Shown: in pieces, positions 1 through 7,570 of the stretch
How the letters are laid out: each line of letters starts with the position of its first letter
Position numbering within the stretch: the first letter of the stretch is position 1
NCBI GenBank assembly: GCA_947165505.1
Contig: CAMVAT010000035.1
Span: 1 to 34,991, forward strand
DNA from: an uncultured Prevotellaceae bacterium
GTDB taxonomy: Bacteria > Bacteroidota > Bacteroidia > Bacteroidales > Bacteroidaceae
Length of the DNA: 34,991 nucleotides
Direction of reading: 5' to 3'
Translations under genes and position numbers: made by a program
The notes under the pieces: model-generated
Database searches by the model: none
Seen by the model: the letters and a program-made list of their open reading frames with translations, nothing else
Told to the model about the DNA's origin: nothing

Positions 1-71
<71 letters not shown>

Positions 72-76
72 CCATT

Positions 77-907
77 ATGATAGAAGTCAAGAATATTACA
101 TTTAAATACGGTGGCGGTCTGGCACCCGTATTTACGGATTTCAGCCTCACGCTCAAGGAGAACTGCATCTACGGACTGCTTGGTAAGAACGGCACGGGAA
201 AATCCACGCTATTGTATTTGATTTGTGGCATGCTCCGCCCCTCGAAGGGCAGCATCACCGTCGATGGCATGGAGTCGAAGCGCCGTCAGCCCGAGATGCT
301 CAGCGAGATTTTTCTTGTGCCCGAGGAGTTCGACTTCCCCGCCATGTCGCTCCAAAGCTATGTGCAGCTCAACGAGCCTTTCTATCCGAGGTTTAACCGC
401 GAGGTGCTGAAGAAATGCCTCAGCGCCTTTGAACTGAGCGACGACCTCAAGCTCAACTCCCTGTCGATGGGACAGAAAAAGAAAGTGTATATGAGCATCG
501 CACTGGCCGCTGGCACCAAACTGCTGTTGATGGACGAGCCCACCAACGGACTGGACATCCCCTCGAAGACGCAGTTCCGCCGGGTCATCGCCGAGAATAT
601 GACCGACGACCGCACCCTCATCATCTCCACACACCAGGTGCACGACGTGGAGGCATTGCTCGATCATGTGGTGATGATGGAGCAGTCGAGGCTGTTGCTC
701 GATGCCTCTATCTCTGACATCACCGACAAGTACGCCTTCGAGTTTCGCAACCCGCAGCAGATGGGCAGCGACGTGGTCTATGCCGAACCCTCACTGCAAG
801 GCGCTGCCGTCGTGGCGGAGCGAAACGGCAGGGAAGAGACGGCTGTCAACCTCGAACTGCTGTTCAATGCCGTGGCACTCGGAAAGATCAACCTCAACGA
901 CCAATAA
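77..907 (+). CDS. ABC transporter ATP-binding protein (YtrB-like)
   Basis: This 276-aa protein is the nucleotide-binding subunit of an ABC transporter and hydrolyses ATP at the inner face of the membrane. The Walker A motif GKNGTGKST is at residues 36-44, a variant signature LSMGQ at 129-133, Walker B LLLMDEP with D153/E154, and the switch His at H186 in IISTHQ. The Q-loop position reads VPEEF, so the usual Gln is not obvious, as in several YtrB/YhcG-like ATPases. The stop lies 3 nt before the first permease gene, so the two are surely co-transcribed. A GntR-type regulator closes the operon, the arrangement known for YtrA-controlled transporters in Firmicutes. The substrate cannot be told from sequence. 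The ATG at 77 gives a standard N-terminus for this fold. Confidence 0.93.
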   Translation: MIEVKNITFKYGGGLAPVFTDFSLTLKENCIYGLLGKNGTGKSTLLYLICGMLRPSKGSITVDGMESKRRQPEMLSEIFLVPEEFDFPAMSLQSYVQLNEPFYPRFNREVLKKCLSAFELSDDLKLNSLSMGQKKKVYMSIALAAGTKLLLMDEPTNGLDIPSKTQFRRVIAENMTDDRTLIISTHQVHDVEALLDHVVMMEQSRLLLDASISDITDKYAFEFRNPQQMGSDVVYAEPSLQGAAVVAERNGREETAVNLELLFNAVALGKINLNDQ

Positions 908-910
908 ACC

Positions 911-1711
911 ATGTGGAAGATGAAGCGTTTCTTTCATTTGCTGCGGTGGACCTTGGCGCGTAGCAAGAAGAGCATGTGGGTCATCGGGGCCTCGTTCACG
1001 GGCTTCCTCCTCTTTCTCATGGGCATGGTGGTCATCGGTATCAAGGATGTGGCCGAATATCAGCATGTGGTGCGTCAGATGACCAACCTGGCAATAGCCA
1101 TCTTCATACTCTTCCTCCTCATCAGTCCTTCGTTTCTCATGGCCAACTACCGCAAGCGGCAGGGGGCGCTCGCCTTTCTCGCCCTGCCCGCCTCATCGGC
1201 AGAAAAATATGTGGTGCGCTTCCTGCTCGTCACCGTGTTCTGGGGCATCGCGCTCTGTGCAGGCTTCCTCTGCTTCGACCTCATCCAGTATCTCATCGCG
1301 CACCTCTCCGTAGGCGGTCAGGCGCAGATGGGCACCTTCGCCTATCTCCTGAGCGGCAGCGACACAACGCCCATTCAAGCCCAGGGGCCGTTCGCGGCCA
1401 CGCTGGCAGCATGGTTGCTCTTCTTCTGGTTTCAGTCGCTCTATGCCCTCGGCGGCACCTTCTTCCGCCGTTTCCAGTGGATCGTCGTCTCCGTCATCCT
1501 CGTCACCGTCTTCATCTTCGTCTTCTCATGGCTCAGCGGCGGCGGTGTACGGTCGTTCATGCAGTGGATCTTGGGCAACAACATCCATCCCGAAGGGTTC
1601 TTCACGGTCGTCTCCATGGTGCTCGCCCTGTTGATCATGCTCAACTACTGGCTCTCATACCGGCTCTTCAGGCGTACACAACTCATCCAGAACCGCTGGG
1701 TCAATTGGTAG
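911..1711 (+). CDS. ABC transporter permease, first of two paralogues
   Basis: This 266-aa polytopic membrane protein has about six hydrophobic segments, near residues 24-45, 58-78, 98-122, 155-180, 190-210 and 232-252. It starts 3 nt after the ATPase gene, which makes it the likely membrane partner of that ATPase. Residues around 79-103 (KRQGALAFLALPAS) and the C-terminal TQLIQN resemble the matching parts of the next gene (KKRRVAFMMMPAT and TQVIHN), so the two permeases look like diverged duplicates forming a heterodimer. This pattern fits the ABC-2-like permeases found with YtrA-type regulators. Export rather than import is likely because there is no binding protein. The substrate is unknown. 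Confidence 0.82.
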   Translation: MWKMKRFFHLLRWTLARSKKSMWVIGASFTGFLLFLMGMVVIGIKDVAEYQHVVRQMTNLAIAIFILFLLISPSFLMANYRKRQGALAFLALPASSAEKYVVRFLLVTVFWGIALCAGFLCFDLIQYLIAHLSVGGQAQMGTFAYLLSGSDTTPIQAQGPFAATLAAWLLFFWFQSLYALGGTFFRRFQWIVVSVILVTVFIFVFSWLSGGGVRSFMQWILGNNIHPEGFFTVVSMVLALLIMLNYWLSYRLFRRTQLIQNRWVNW

Positions 1712-1714
1712 AAA

Positions 1715-1784
1715 TCTCAAACCTCAAACCTCAATCCTCAAACCCCAATCCTCAAATCTCAAATCTCAAATCTCAAACCTCAAA
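1715..1784. repeat. Heptamer array, ten units, between the two permease genes
   Basis: Exactly ten units of 7 bp follow each other without phase slip: [TC]CTCAA[AT], with one CCCCAAT. The array begins 3 nt after the stop codon of the first permease and ends 4 nt before the ATG of the second at 1789. It is therefore transcribed inside an operon and forms nearly the whole intergenic spacer. Confidence 0.95.
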
Positions 1785-1788
1785 TCAC

Positions 1789-2691
1789 ATGAGTTCACAA
1801 TTTCTCAATATATGCAAATGGCAAGTGCGCACCGATGCGGCCAAGTTGCTGAAGATGTATATCGCCTCGGTCATCATCAATGTGTTGGTGCTCTTCGGGT
1901 CGGGGTATCTGTTTGACGACCCGGTGATGTCGGTGACCGACATGGGCGACCTCAATTCCATCGCCGAGGTGTCGTTCTGCTATTCCGCCCTGCAACTGTT
2001 CATGCTCTTCGCCGTGTCGAGGCTGATTGCTCCCATGACCGACAAGAAGCGCAGGGTGGCCTTTATGATGATGCCTGCCACCATCATGCAGAAGTTCACC
2101 ATGCGTGTGGTCTATCTCTCCGTGTTCTGCGTGCTCGTATGGGCTGCGGGTTTCGTCACGGCCGACGCCATTCATGTGGCAGCCGCTAAAGGGCTGAACG
2201 TGCCGGGCGACCACTGGGCCACGCCCGCCATGATAGAGACGTGCAAGAGCAACCTCACCACCACAGCGTCGCCCGGCGAGGCCGTGGAGCTGTTCATGAA
2301 GGGGATGGAGGCCGGACAGCAGATGGGCGAGGCCGGCATCGGCCATGCTGAGGCCGTCAGCCAGTCGATGCAGCTGCCCGAGGAGTTGACAAGAGTGAAG
2401 TCGTTTGCCGAGGCGGGCTGGCTCAATGTGGGCTATGGCATCCTGGCGCTGCTCTTCTCGTGGGCGATGTGCCTCTTCTGCGGAGCGTTGTTCCGTTCGG
2501 CACCCTGGGTCTTCGCTTGGCTCATGTCGTTCTTCATGTCTATCCTGCTCGCCGTCATCGACTACTTCCTCGGCTTGGGCAAGCCGCTCATGATGGTGCT
2601 GTATGCCGTGGGCACCGTGCTATTCGTCAGGTGTGCCTACACCCTCTTCAAAAACACCCAAGTGATACATAACAAACTGCTGAATCTATGA
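1789..2691 (+). CDS. ABC transporter permease, second of two paralogues
   Basis: This 300-aa membrane protein has about six hydrophobic segments (near residues 23-43, 62-82, 107-127, 215-235, 243-262, 268-285). A large soluble stretch at about 130-212 lies between the third and fourth and is probably extracytoplasmic. The reading frame stays open far upstream to 976, but that part overlaps the first permease in another frame. The ATG at 1789, just after the heptamer array, gives a protein collinear with the first permease. Shared motifs (RRVAFMMMPAT near residue 90 and a TQVIHN C-terminus) support a duplication. The stop overlaps the start of the GntR gene in an ATGA junction, indicating translational coupling. 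Confidence 0.82.
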   Translation: MSSQFLNICKWQVRTDAAKLLKMYIASVIINVLVLFGSGYLFDDPVMSVTDMGDLNSIAEVSFCYSALQLFMLFAVSRLIAPMTDKKRRVAFMMMPATIMQKFTMRVVYLSVFCVLVWAAGFVTADAIHVAAAKGLNVPGDHWATPAMIETCKSNLTTTASPGEAVELFMKGMEAGQQMGEAGIGHAEAVSQSMQLPEELTRVKSFAEAGWLNVGYGILALLFSWAMCLFCGALFRSAPWVFAWLMSFFMSILLAVIDYFLGLGKPLMMVLYAVGTVLFVRCAYTLFKNTQVIHNKLLNL

Positions 2692-3032
2692 CATTTACAA
2701 ACGATAAAGCCATCTTCCTGCAAATGGCCGACCGCATCTGCGATGAGATCCTCGCCGGCAAATACAATGCCGACGACCGCATCCCGTCTGTCAGAGAGTA
2801 TGCCGTGTTGCTGCAAGTGAACACCAATACCGCGGTCAAGGCCTATGACACACTCGCCAGGGAAGAGGTGGTCTATAACAAGCGCGGCCTGGGCTACTTC
2901 GTCGCTCCTGATGCCAAAGAGAAAATCCTCGCCGTCAGGAAGAAAGAGTTCATGGACCACACCCTGCCCGACGTCATCCGGCAGGCCAGTCTGCTCGGCG
3001 TCGATCTCAAGGCCATCTTCGCCACGCTGTAA
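2688..3032 (+). CDS. GntR-family transcriptional regulator, YtrA type
   Basis: This 114-aa protein is a short GntR regulator with an N-terminal winged helix-turn-helix (about residues 8-75, including IPSVREYAVLLQVNTNTAVK). Only a short helical tail follows, in place of the large effector domain of FadR, HutC or MocR types. That size is typical of the YtrA subfamily, which usually represses a linked ABC transporter operon. The gene overlaps the second permease by 4 nt and is the last of the operon, so autoregulation of the cluster is the likely role. The operator would lie upstream of position 77, in or beyond the heptamer array, and cannot be identified here. Confidence 0.92.
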   Translation: MTFTNDKAIFLQMADRICDEILAGKYNADDRIPSVREYAVLLQVNTNTAVKAYDTLAREEVVYNKRGLGYFVAPDAKEKILAVRKKEFMDHTLPDVIRQASLLGVDLKAIFATL

Positions 3033-3081
3033 CGCGTTTTCCTATCGACACATCATATCATTTTTTATAAACCAATTAACT

Positions 3082-5895
3082 ATGAGAATCAAACATTTAT
3101 TTGCAGCGGCATTCCTATTCATTACCTCTGCGTCGGTCATGGCGCAGCAGATGCCGCAAATGCCTGTTGACCCCGAAGTGAGAATCGGGCATCTCGACAA
3201 CGGACTGACTTACTACATCCGTCACAACAACAACCCCGAGGGGGTGGCCAACTTCTACATCGCGCAGAAGGTAGGCTCCATCAATGAGGACGACGACCAG
3301 CGCGGACTGGCCCACTTCCTCGAGCACATGGCATTCAACGGCTCGGAGCACTTCCCCGGCAATGGCATCATCGAATACACACGCTCGCTCGGCGTGGAGT
3401 TCGGACGCGACCTCAACGCCTATACCTCTATCGACCGCACCGTATATAACATCAACAATGTGCCTACAGCCCGTCAGTCGGCCGTCGATTCCTGTCTGCT
3501 TATTCTCAAAGACTGGTCGAACGGACTCACACTCGACGCCAGTGAGATAGACAAGGAGCGCGGCGTGGTACACGGCGAATGGCGACTCGGCAGCGGTGCC
3601 TCACAGCGCATACAAGACGCCGCATGGCCGCAGATGCTCAAAGGCAGTAAGTATGGCAACCGTCTGCCCATCGGACTGATGGAGATCATCGACAACTTCA
3701 CCCCCGAGACGCTGCGCGCCTACTACGAGAAGTGGTACCGCCCCGACAACCAGGGCCTCATCATCGTGGGCGACGTGGATGTGGATAAGGTGGAAGCCAA
3801 GATCAAAGAACTCTGGGCCGGCGTGACCGTGCCTGCCGATGCCGCGAAGATACCCCACGAGGAGATTCCCGACAACAACGAAGCCATCTATGTCCTCGGA
3901 AAGGATAAGGAGATGCAGCAGAATATGTACATGGTCATGATGAAGCACGATGTGATTCCCGACGAGATGAAGCCCACGATGGTGTCGCTCATCTACGACT
4001 TCGGCGGCGACATGGTGTCGATGATGCTCAACAACCGTTTGCAAGAGGCTGCTCAGGCCGAAGGCAGCGCCTTCCTCATCGCACAGGGCTCAGACGGCAA
4101 ATTCCTGAGCACCAAAGCCAAGGATGCGTTCACGACCGTCATCATCCCCAAACCCGGACAGGATGTCGATGCCATCAAACAGGTGTCATGCGAACTCAAC
4201 CGCGTCAATCAGTACGGATTCACCGCTACGGAATATGAGCGGGCCAAGGACGAGTATCTCAGCCAGCTCAAAAAACTCTATGATAACCGCGCGAAAATCA
4301 AAAACGAACAGTATGCCGACGATTATATAGAGAACTTCCTCGAAAACGAACCCATGCCCTCGGTCGAAGACCAGTATAACCTGACCAACCAAGTGGTGAA
4401 GATGCTCCCCGTGGATGTGGTCAACGAACTCTCGAAAGAGATGATCACCGCCAACGACACCAACCTGGTGGTGGCTGGATTCCTGCGCGAGGCCGAAGGA
4501 ATCAAGATACCCACCGATGATGAACTGAAAGGTGCCATCGCAAGTGCCCGGGCCGAAAAACTCGAGGCATACGTTGACAATGTCATCACCGAACCGCTCA
4601 TGACCACACTGCCCAAGAAAGGCTCCATCAAGAGCGAGAAAGAGAACAAACAGCTCGGATTCAAACAGCTCACCCTCTCCAACGGTGTCAAGGTCATCCT
4701 CAAAAAGACCGATTTCAAAGACAATGAGATACTGATGCAGGCGTATGCCCCCGGCGGACTCGCACTCTACGGTTCCAACGACGATAACAACCTCAAACTG
4801 CTCGCCATGGGAATTGTCGAGGGCGGACTGGGCAACTTCTCGCAGCGCGACCTCACCAAGGTGTTGGCTGGCAAGCAGGCCGGTGTTGACTTCAGCCTCG
4901 ACGTGACCGACCAGACGGTGACCGGACATGCCACACCCGACGACCTCGAGACACTCATGCAACTCATCTACCTGCAGTTCACCGCTATCAAGTCGGACAA
5001 GGCAGCCTACGACCAGACCGCCGGTTACATGGCCGAGCGGTTCAAGAACGCTTCGCTCAACCCCCAGCTCGTGTTCACCGACTCGCTGCAGAACACACTC
5101 ACCAATCACTATAGACTGGGCAGCCTGCCCAAGGCCGAGACCTTCGAGAAGGCCGACTACGAGCGTATGCTGCAGATACAGCGCGAGCGCCTGGCCAATG
5201 CCGCCGACTTTACGTTCGTGTTCGTGGGTAACTTCGACGAGACCCTCATGCGCCAGTACCTGGAGCAGTATGTCGCCTCGCTGCCCGCCAGCAAAAAACT
5301 GACACAGCGAAAGAGCGTCAAACACACTTGGAGCGGACATGTGGAGAACCGTTTCAAAGCTAAGATGCAAGACGGACAGAGCATCGTGGTCGAGGCATGG
5401 AGAAGCAACGCCGTGCCCTATACCGTGGAGAACAGAATCCTGCTCAAGATGGCTGCTGATGTGCTCGAAGCCGTCTATCTGAAGAGCATCCGTGAGGAGC
5501 ACAGCGCCTCATATACCGTTTCGGCACAGGCCGACGTGGATACCGATGCCGACGAGTACTACTACACGCTGCTGGGCTACTGCCCCTGCGATCCCGACAA
5601 GGCACAGCTTGCTGAGAGCCTCCTCAAGCAGGGCATGCAAGACGCTGCCAAGAGCATCGACCCCGAGATGCTGGCCAAGGTGAAGGAAGCCATGCTCAAC
5701 CACTTCGACGACGATTGCAAGAACAACAACCACTGGCTCAACTACATCTATCGCAATGAGCGCTTCGGCACCGACTTCTACAATGGATACAAGGAGCGTG
5801 TGAGCGCCGTCACACCCGAACAGGTGAGCGCTTTCATCCGCGATGTCATCCTCAAGACAGGACACCATGCAGAAATCGTCATGATGCCGGAATAA
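3082..5895 (+). CDS. Secreted M16 family zinc metallopeptidase
   Basis: This 937-aa protein has a signal peptide (residues 1-22, ending VMAQ) and two M16 (insulinase/pitrilysin) halves, making it a single-chain enzyme similar to PqqL-type proteases. The inverted zinc motif HFLEH is at H78-E81-H82. The third ligand is probably E159 in EIDKERG, 77 residues after H82 and at the family's usual spacing. The C-terminal half (from about residue 540) lacks a second HxxEH and is presumably the inactive clamp half. The frame is open upstream to 2845, but the ATG at 3082 is the one followed by a signal peptide. It probably acts in the periplasm or at the outer membrane, degrading peptides. A terminator follows at 5931. 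Confidence 0.93.
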   Translation: MRIKHLFAAAFLFITSASVMAQQMPQMPVDPEVRIGHLDNGLTYYIRHNNNPEGVANFYIAQKVGSINEDDDQRGLAHFLEHMAFNGSEHFPGNGIIEYTRSLGVEFGRDLNAYTSIDRTVYNINNVPTARQSAVDSCLLILKDWSNGLTLDASEIDKERGVVHGEWRLGSGASQRIQDAAWPQMLKGSKYGNRLPIGLMEIIDNFTPETLRAYYEKWYRPDNQGLIIVGDVDVDKVEAKIKELWAGVTVPADAAKIPHEEIPDNNEAIYVLGKDKEMQQNMYMVMMKHDVIPDEMKPTMVSLIYDFGGDMVSMMLNNRLQEAAQAEGSAFLIAQGSDGKFLSTKAKDAFTTVIIPKPGQDVDAIKQVSCELNRVNQYGFTATEYERAKDEYLSQLKKLYDNRAKIKNEQYADDYIENFLENEPMPSVEDQYNLTNQVVKMLPVDVVNELSKEMITANDTNLVVAGFLREAEGIKIPTDDELKGAIASARAEKLEAYVDNVITEPLMTTLPKKGSIKSEKENKQLGFKQLTLSNGVKVILKKTDFKDNEILMQAYAPGGLALYGSNDDNNLKLLAMGIVEGGLGNFSQRDLTKVLAGKQAGVDFSLDVTDQTVTGHATPDDLETLMQLIYLQFTAIKSDKAAYDQTAGYMAERFKNASLNPQLVFTDSLQNTLTNHYRLGSLPKAETFEKADYERMLQIQRERLANAADFTFVFVGNFDETLMRQYLEQYVASLPASKKLTQRKSVKHTWSGHVENRFKAKMQDGQSIVVEAWRSNAVPYTVENRILLKMAADVLEAVYLKSIREEHSASYTVSAQADVDTDADEYYYTLLGYCPCDPDKAQLAESLLKQGMQDAAKSIDPEMLAKVKEAMLNHFDDDCKNNNHWLNYIYRNERFGTDFYNGYKERVSAVTPEQVSAFIRDVILKTGHHAEIVMMPE

Positions 5896-5930
5896 GCACA
5901 TGCGGGATAAAAACTGTTAATAAATCAAAA

Positions 5931-5956
5931 AACGGCACACTGTGCCGTTTTTTTTT
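5931..5956 (+). terminator. Intrinsic terminator after the M16 peptidase gene
   Basis: AACGGCAC pairs with GTGCCGTT around a 3-nt loop at 5931-5949. The run of T continues to 5956. It lies 35 nt after the stop codon. Confidence 0.9.
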
Positions 5957-5957
5957 G

Positions 5958-5965
5958 TAACTTTG
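5958..5965 (+). promoter_or_regulatory. -7 promoter box TAACTTTG for butyrate kinase
   Basis: The box matches the Bacteroidota sigma-factor consensus TAnnTTTG. It sits directly behind the terminator T-run and 40 nt before the ATG at 6006. No clear -33 TTTG is present at the expected distance. Confidence 0.7.
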
Positions 5966-6005
5966 CTCAGAAAAACTCTTAGTTAACCTGATATACCTGA
6001 ATAAT

Positions 6006-7067
6006 ATGAAAATCCTTGCAATCAACCCAGGAATGATTTCTACCAAAGTGGGCGTTTTTGAGGACGACCAGATTGTCATGCACGCCTGCATCAACCACCC
6101 CTTTGAGGAACTGTGCAGATACCCCTTCATTATGGACGAGTATGACTACCGGAAGGAAAAACTGCTCGAAGAACTCGAAAGACAAGGCTACAAGATGGAT
6201 TTCGATGTGGTTGTAGGCAGAGGCGGACTGGTCAAACCCCTTGAGAGCGGGGTCTATGAACTCAATGACAAGGTGATAGAAGACACCAAGCACCCCAGGC
6301 TGCACCACGCCTGCAACCTCGGGTCGCTCATCGCACTCAGCATCGCCAAGGAGATACCCGGATGCAGGGCCTTCACCGTCGATCCTGGCGTGGTGGATGA
6401 GCTCGACGACGTGGCGCGTATCACTGGCATGCCCGAACTGCCGCACCAGACCATCTGGCATGCGCTCAACCAGCGCGAGATAGCCAAACGCTATTGCCGT
6501 GAGCATGGGGTGAAGTATGAGGAGCAAGATTTGATTGTATGCCATCTGGGCAGCGGCATCTCCTTCGCCATGCACCACCACGGCAGGGCCATCGAATGCA
6601 GCGACGCACTCAGCGGCGACGGACCCTTCTCGCCCTCACGCGCAGGCATGCTGCCCACCGTGCAACTCGTCAAACTGTGTTACAGCGGACAGTACACCGA
6701 GAAGGAGATGTTGCGCAAGATCAACGGCCACAGCGGACTGACGGCGCACCTGGGCACCAACGACGTGCGCGAGGTGGAGCGGCGTATCGCCGAGGGCGAC
6801 GAGCATGCCAAGCTCATCCTCGAAGCCTTGGTCTATCAGGTGTCGCGCTGGCTCGGGTCGCTCGCTCCCGTCACCTGCGGACATGTCGATGCGGTCATCC
6901 TCACCGGCGCCATGTCGCACAGCAAGTTCGTGTCGGAAGGTATCACCAAGCGCATCCAATATCTCGCACCCGTCTTCGTCTATCCCGGCGAAGACGAACT
7001 CACCGCCCTCGCCCTCAACGCCTACCGAGCCATGAGGGGCGAACAGGAGATCAAGGAGTATAAGTAG
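6006..7067 (+). CDS. buk: Butyrate kinase
   Basis: This 353-aa enzyme belongs to the acetate/butyrate kinase (ASKHA) superfamily. It interconverts butyryl phosphate plus ADP with butyrate plus ATP in the cytoplasm. The N-terminal phosphate motif reads NPGMISTK where NPGSTSTK is usual. The segment from about residue 178 (IVCHLGSGISFAMHHHGRA, then ALSGDGPFSPSRAG) is the butyrate-kinase adenosine region, and the C-terminal part ends in PGEDELTALALNAY as in the family. It stands alone: the phosphotransbutyrylase (ptb) that normally precedes it is not in the window. Branched-chain acyl phosphates are plausible substrates in Bacteroidota. The TAG stop is the first codon of a downstream heptamer array. 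Confidence 0.92.
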   Translation: MKILAINPGMISTKVGVFEDDQIVMHACINHPFEELCRYPFIMDEYDYRKEKLLEELERQGYKMDFDVVVGRGGLVKPLESGVYELNDKVIEDTKHPRLHHACNLGSLIALSIAKEIPGCRAFTVDPGVVDELDDVARITGMPELPHQTIWHALNQREIAKRYCREHGVKYEEQDLIVCHLGSGISFAMHHHGRAIECSDALSGDGPFSPSRAGMLPTVQLVKLCYSGQYTEKEMLRKINGHSGLTAHLGTNDVREVERRIAEGDEHAKLILEALVYQVSRWLGSLAPVTCGHVDAVILTGAMSHSKFVSEGITKRIQYLAPVFVYPGEDELTALALNAYRAMRGEQEIKEYK

Positions 7068-7183
7068 GAGGTGGGAGGTAAGAGGTGAGAGGTAGGAGGT
7101 AAGAGGTAAGAGGTAAGAGGTAAGAGGTAAGAGGTAGGAGGTGAGAAGTAAGAGGTGAGAGGTAAGAGGTAAGAGGTAAGAGT
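7065..7183. repeat. Heptamer array, 17 units of TAAGAGG type
   Basis: Seventeen units of 7 bp follow without phase slip. Most are TAAGAGG, with TGAGAGG, TAGGAGG, TGGGAGG and TGAGAAG variants. The first unit, TAGGAGG, contains the stop codon of butyrate kinase. Confidence 0.95.
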
Positions 7184-7220
7184 ATAGTTTTGGGGCAGGG
7201 TGCAGGAGGTCTGCCACGCT

Positions 7221-7246
7221 GTAGGGGCGGGTCACCGTGCCCGCCC
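7221..7246 (+). repeat. REP-like element: GTAG followed by a GC hairpin
   Basis: GTAG (7221-7224) is followed by GGGCGGG (7225-7231), an 8-nt loop and CCCGCCC (7240-7246). A GTAG tetranucleotide at the foot of a GC hairpin is the hallmark of REP sequences handled by RAYT transposases. The same architecture recurs at 31804-31900 and 34524-34620 with a different stem. Confidence 0.7.
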
Positions 7247-7334
7247 GCACGAGCGTGAGCGAGTTAAAAGGAGCCCCTCGCCATTGCATGGAGAGATGTT
7301 TATATTTTGGGGATGCTCCTGGCAAGGTTGCTCA

Positions 7335-7400
7335 AGCGGGTCAGGGGGACAGGTACTTTGACCCAGCAGTGGGTCAAAGTACCTGTCCCCCTGACCCGCT
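7335..7400. repeat. Perfect 31-bp inverted repeat with 4-nt loop
   Basis: The arms 7335-7365 and 7370-7400 are exact reverse complements around GCAG. The arm core reads GGGGGACAGGTACTTTGACC. There is no T-run, and it lies about 270 bp after buk, so a repeat element is more likely than a simple terminator. Confidence 0.93.
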
Positions 7401-7488
7401 CATGAATTCTGAATTGTGAATTCGAACCGAAGTTACTTTTTGCGCTTTTTTTGTAACTTCTGGCACCGTAGGTTTCATTTTTTTCCTG

Positions 7489-7496
7489 TATCTTAG
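7489..7496 (+). promoter_or_regulatory. Possible -7 promoter box TATCTTAG for the GH97-CE15 gene
   Basis: The box differs from TAnnTTTG at one position and lies about 75-80 nt before the signal-peptide ATG. It is the best match in this interval. Confidence 0.45.
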
Positions 7497-7570
7497 CACC
7501 CGAATTGATGGCCCGTGATGAAATGTCTTTCCCACGAGCGGGTCGATATGCAACCACCAATACGATGATC

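Larger units (their letters stand above)
7068..7504. other. Gene-free region rich in repeats
   Basis: I see no gene here. The region holds, in order, the heptamer array, a GTAG-hairpin element at 7221-7246, a 31-bp perfect inverted repeat at 7335-7400, a short GAATTC-rich stretch after it (7403-7422), and a promoter-like box at 7489. Short open frames across it are made of these repeats. Confidence 0.75.

Noticed and set aside
976..1788. Upstream extension of the second permease into a 571-aa protein
   Set aside because: The extra frame overlaps the first permease out of phase and has low-complexity, Arg/His-rich translation. It stays open only because of high GC and the stop-free heptamer array. 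The ATG at 1789 gives the normal protein.
2845..3081. Upstream extension of the M16 peptidase
   Set aside because: It overlaps the GntR gene in another frame and would bury the signal peptide that begins at 3082.
4186..5502. 438-aa minus-strand open frame inside the M16 peptidase gene
   Set aside because: It has the Val/Leu/Gly/His-rich composition of an antisense shadow of a GC-rich gene, with no motif and no promoter.
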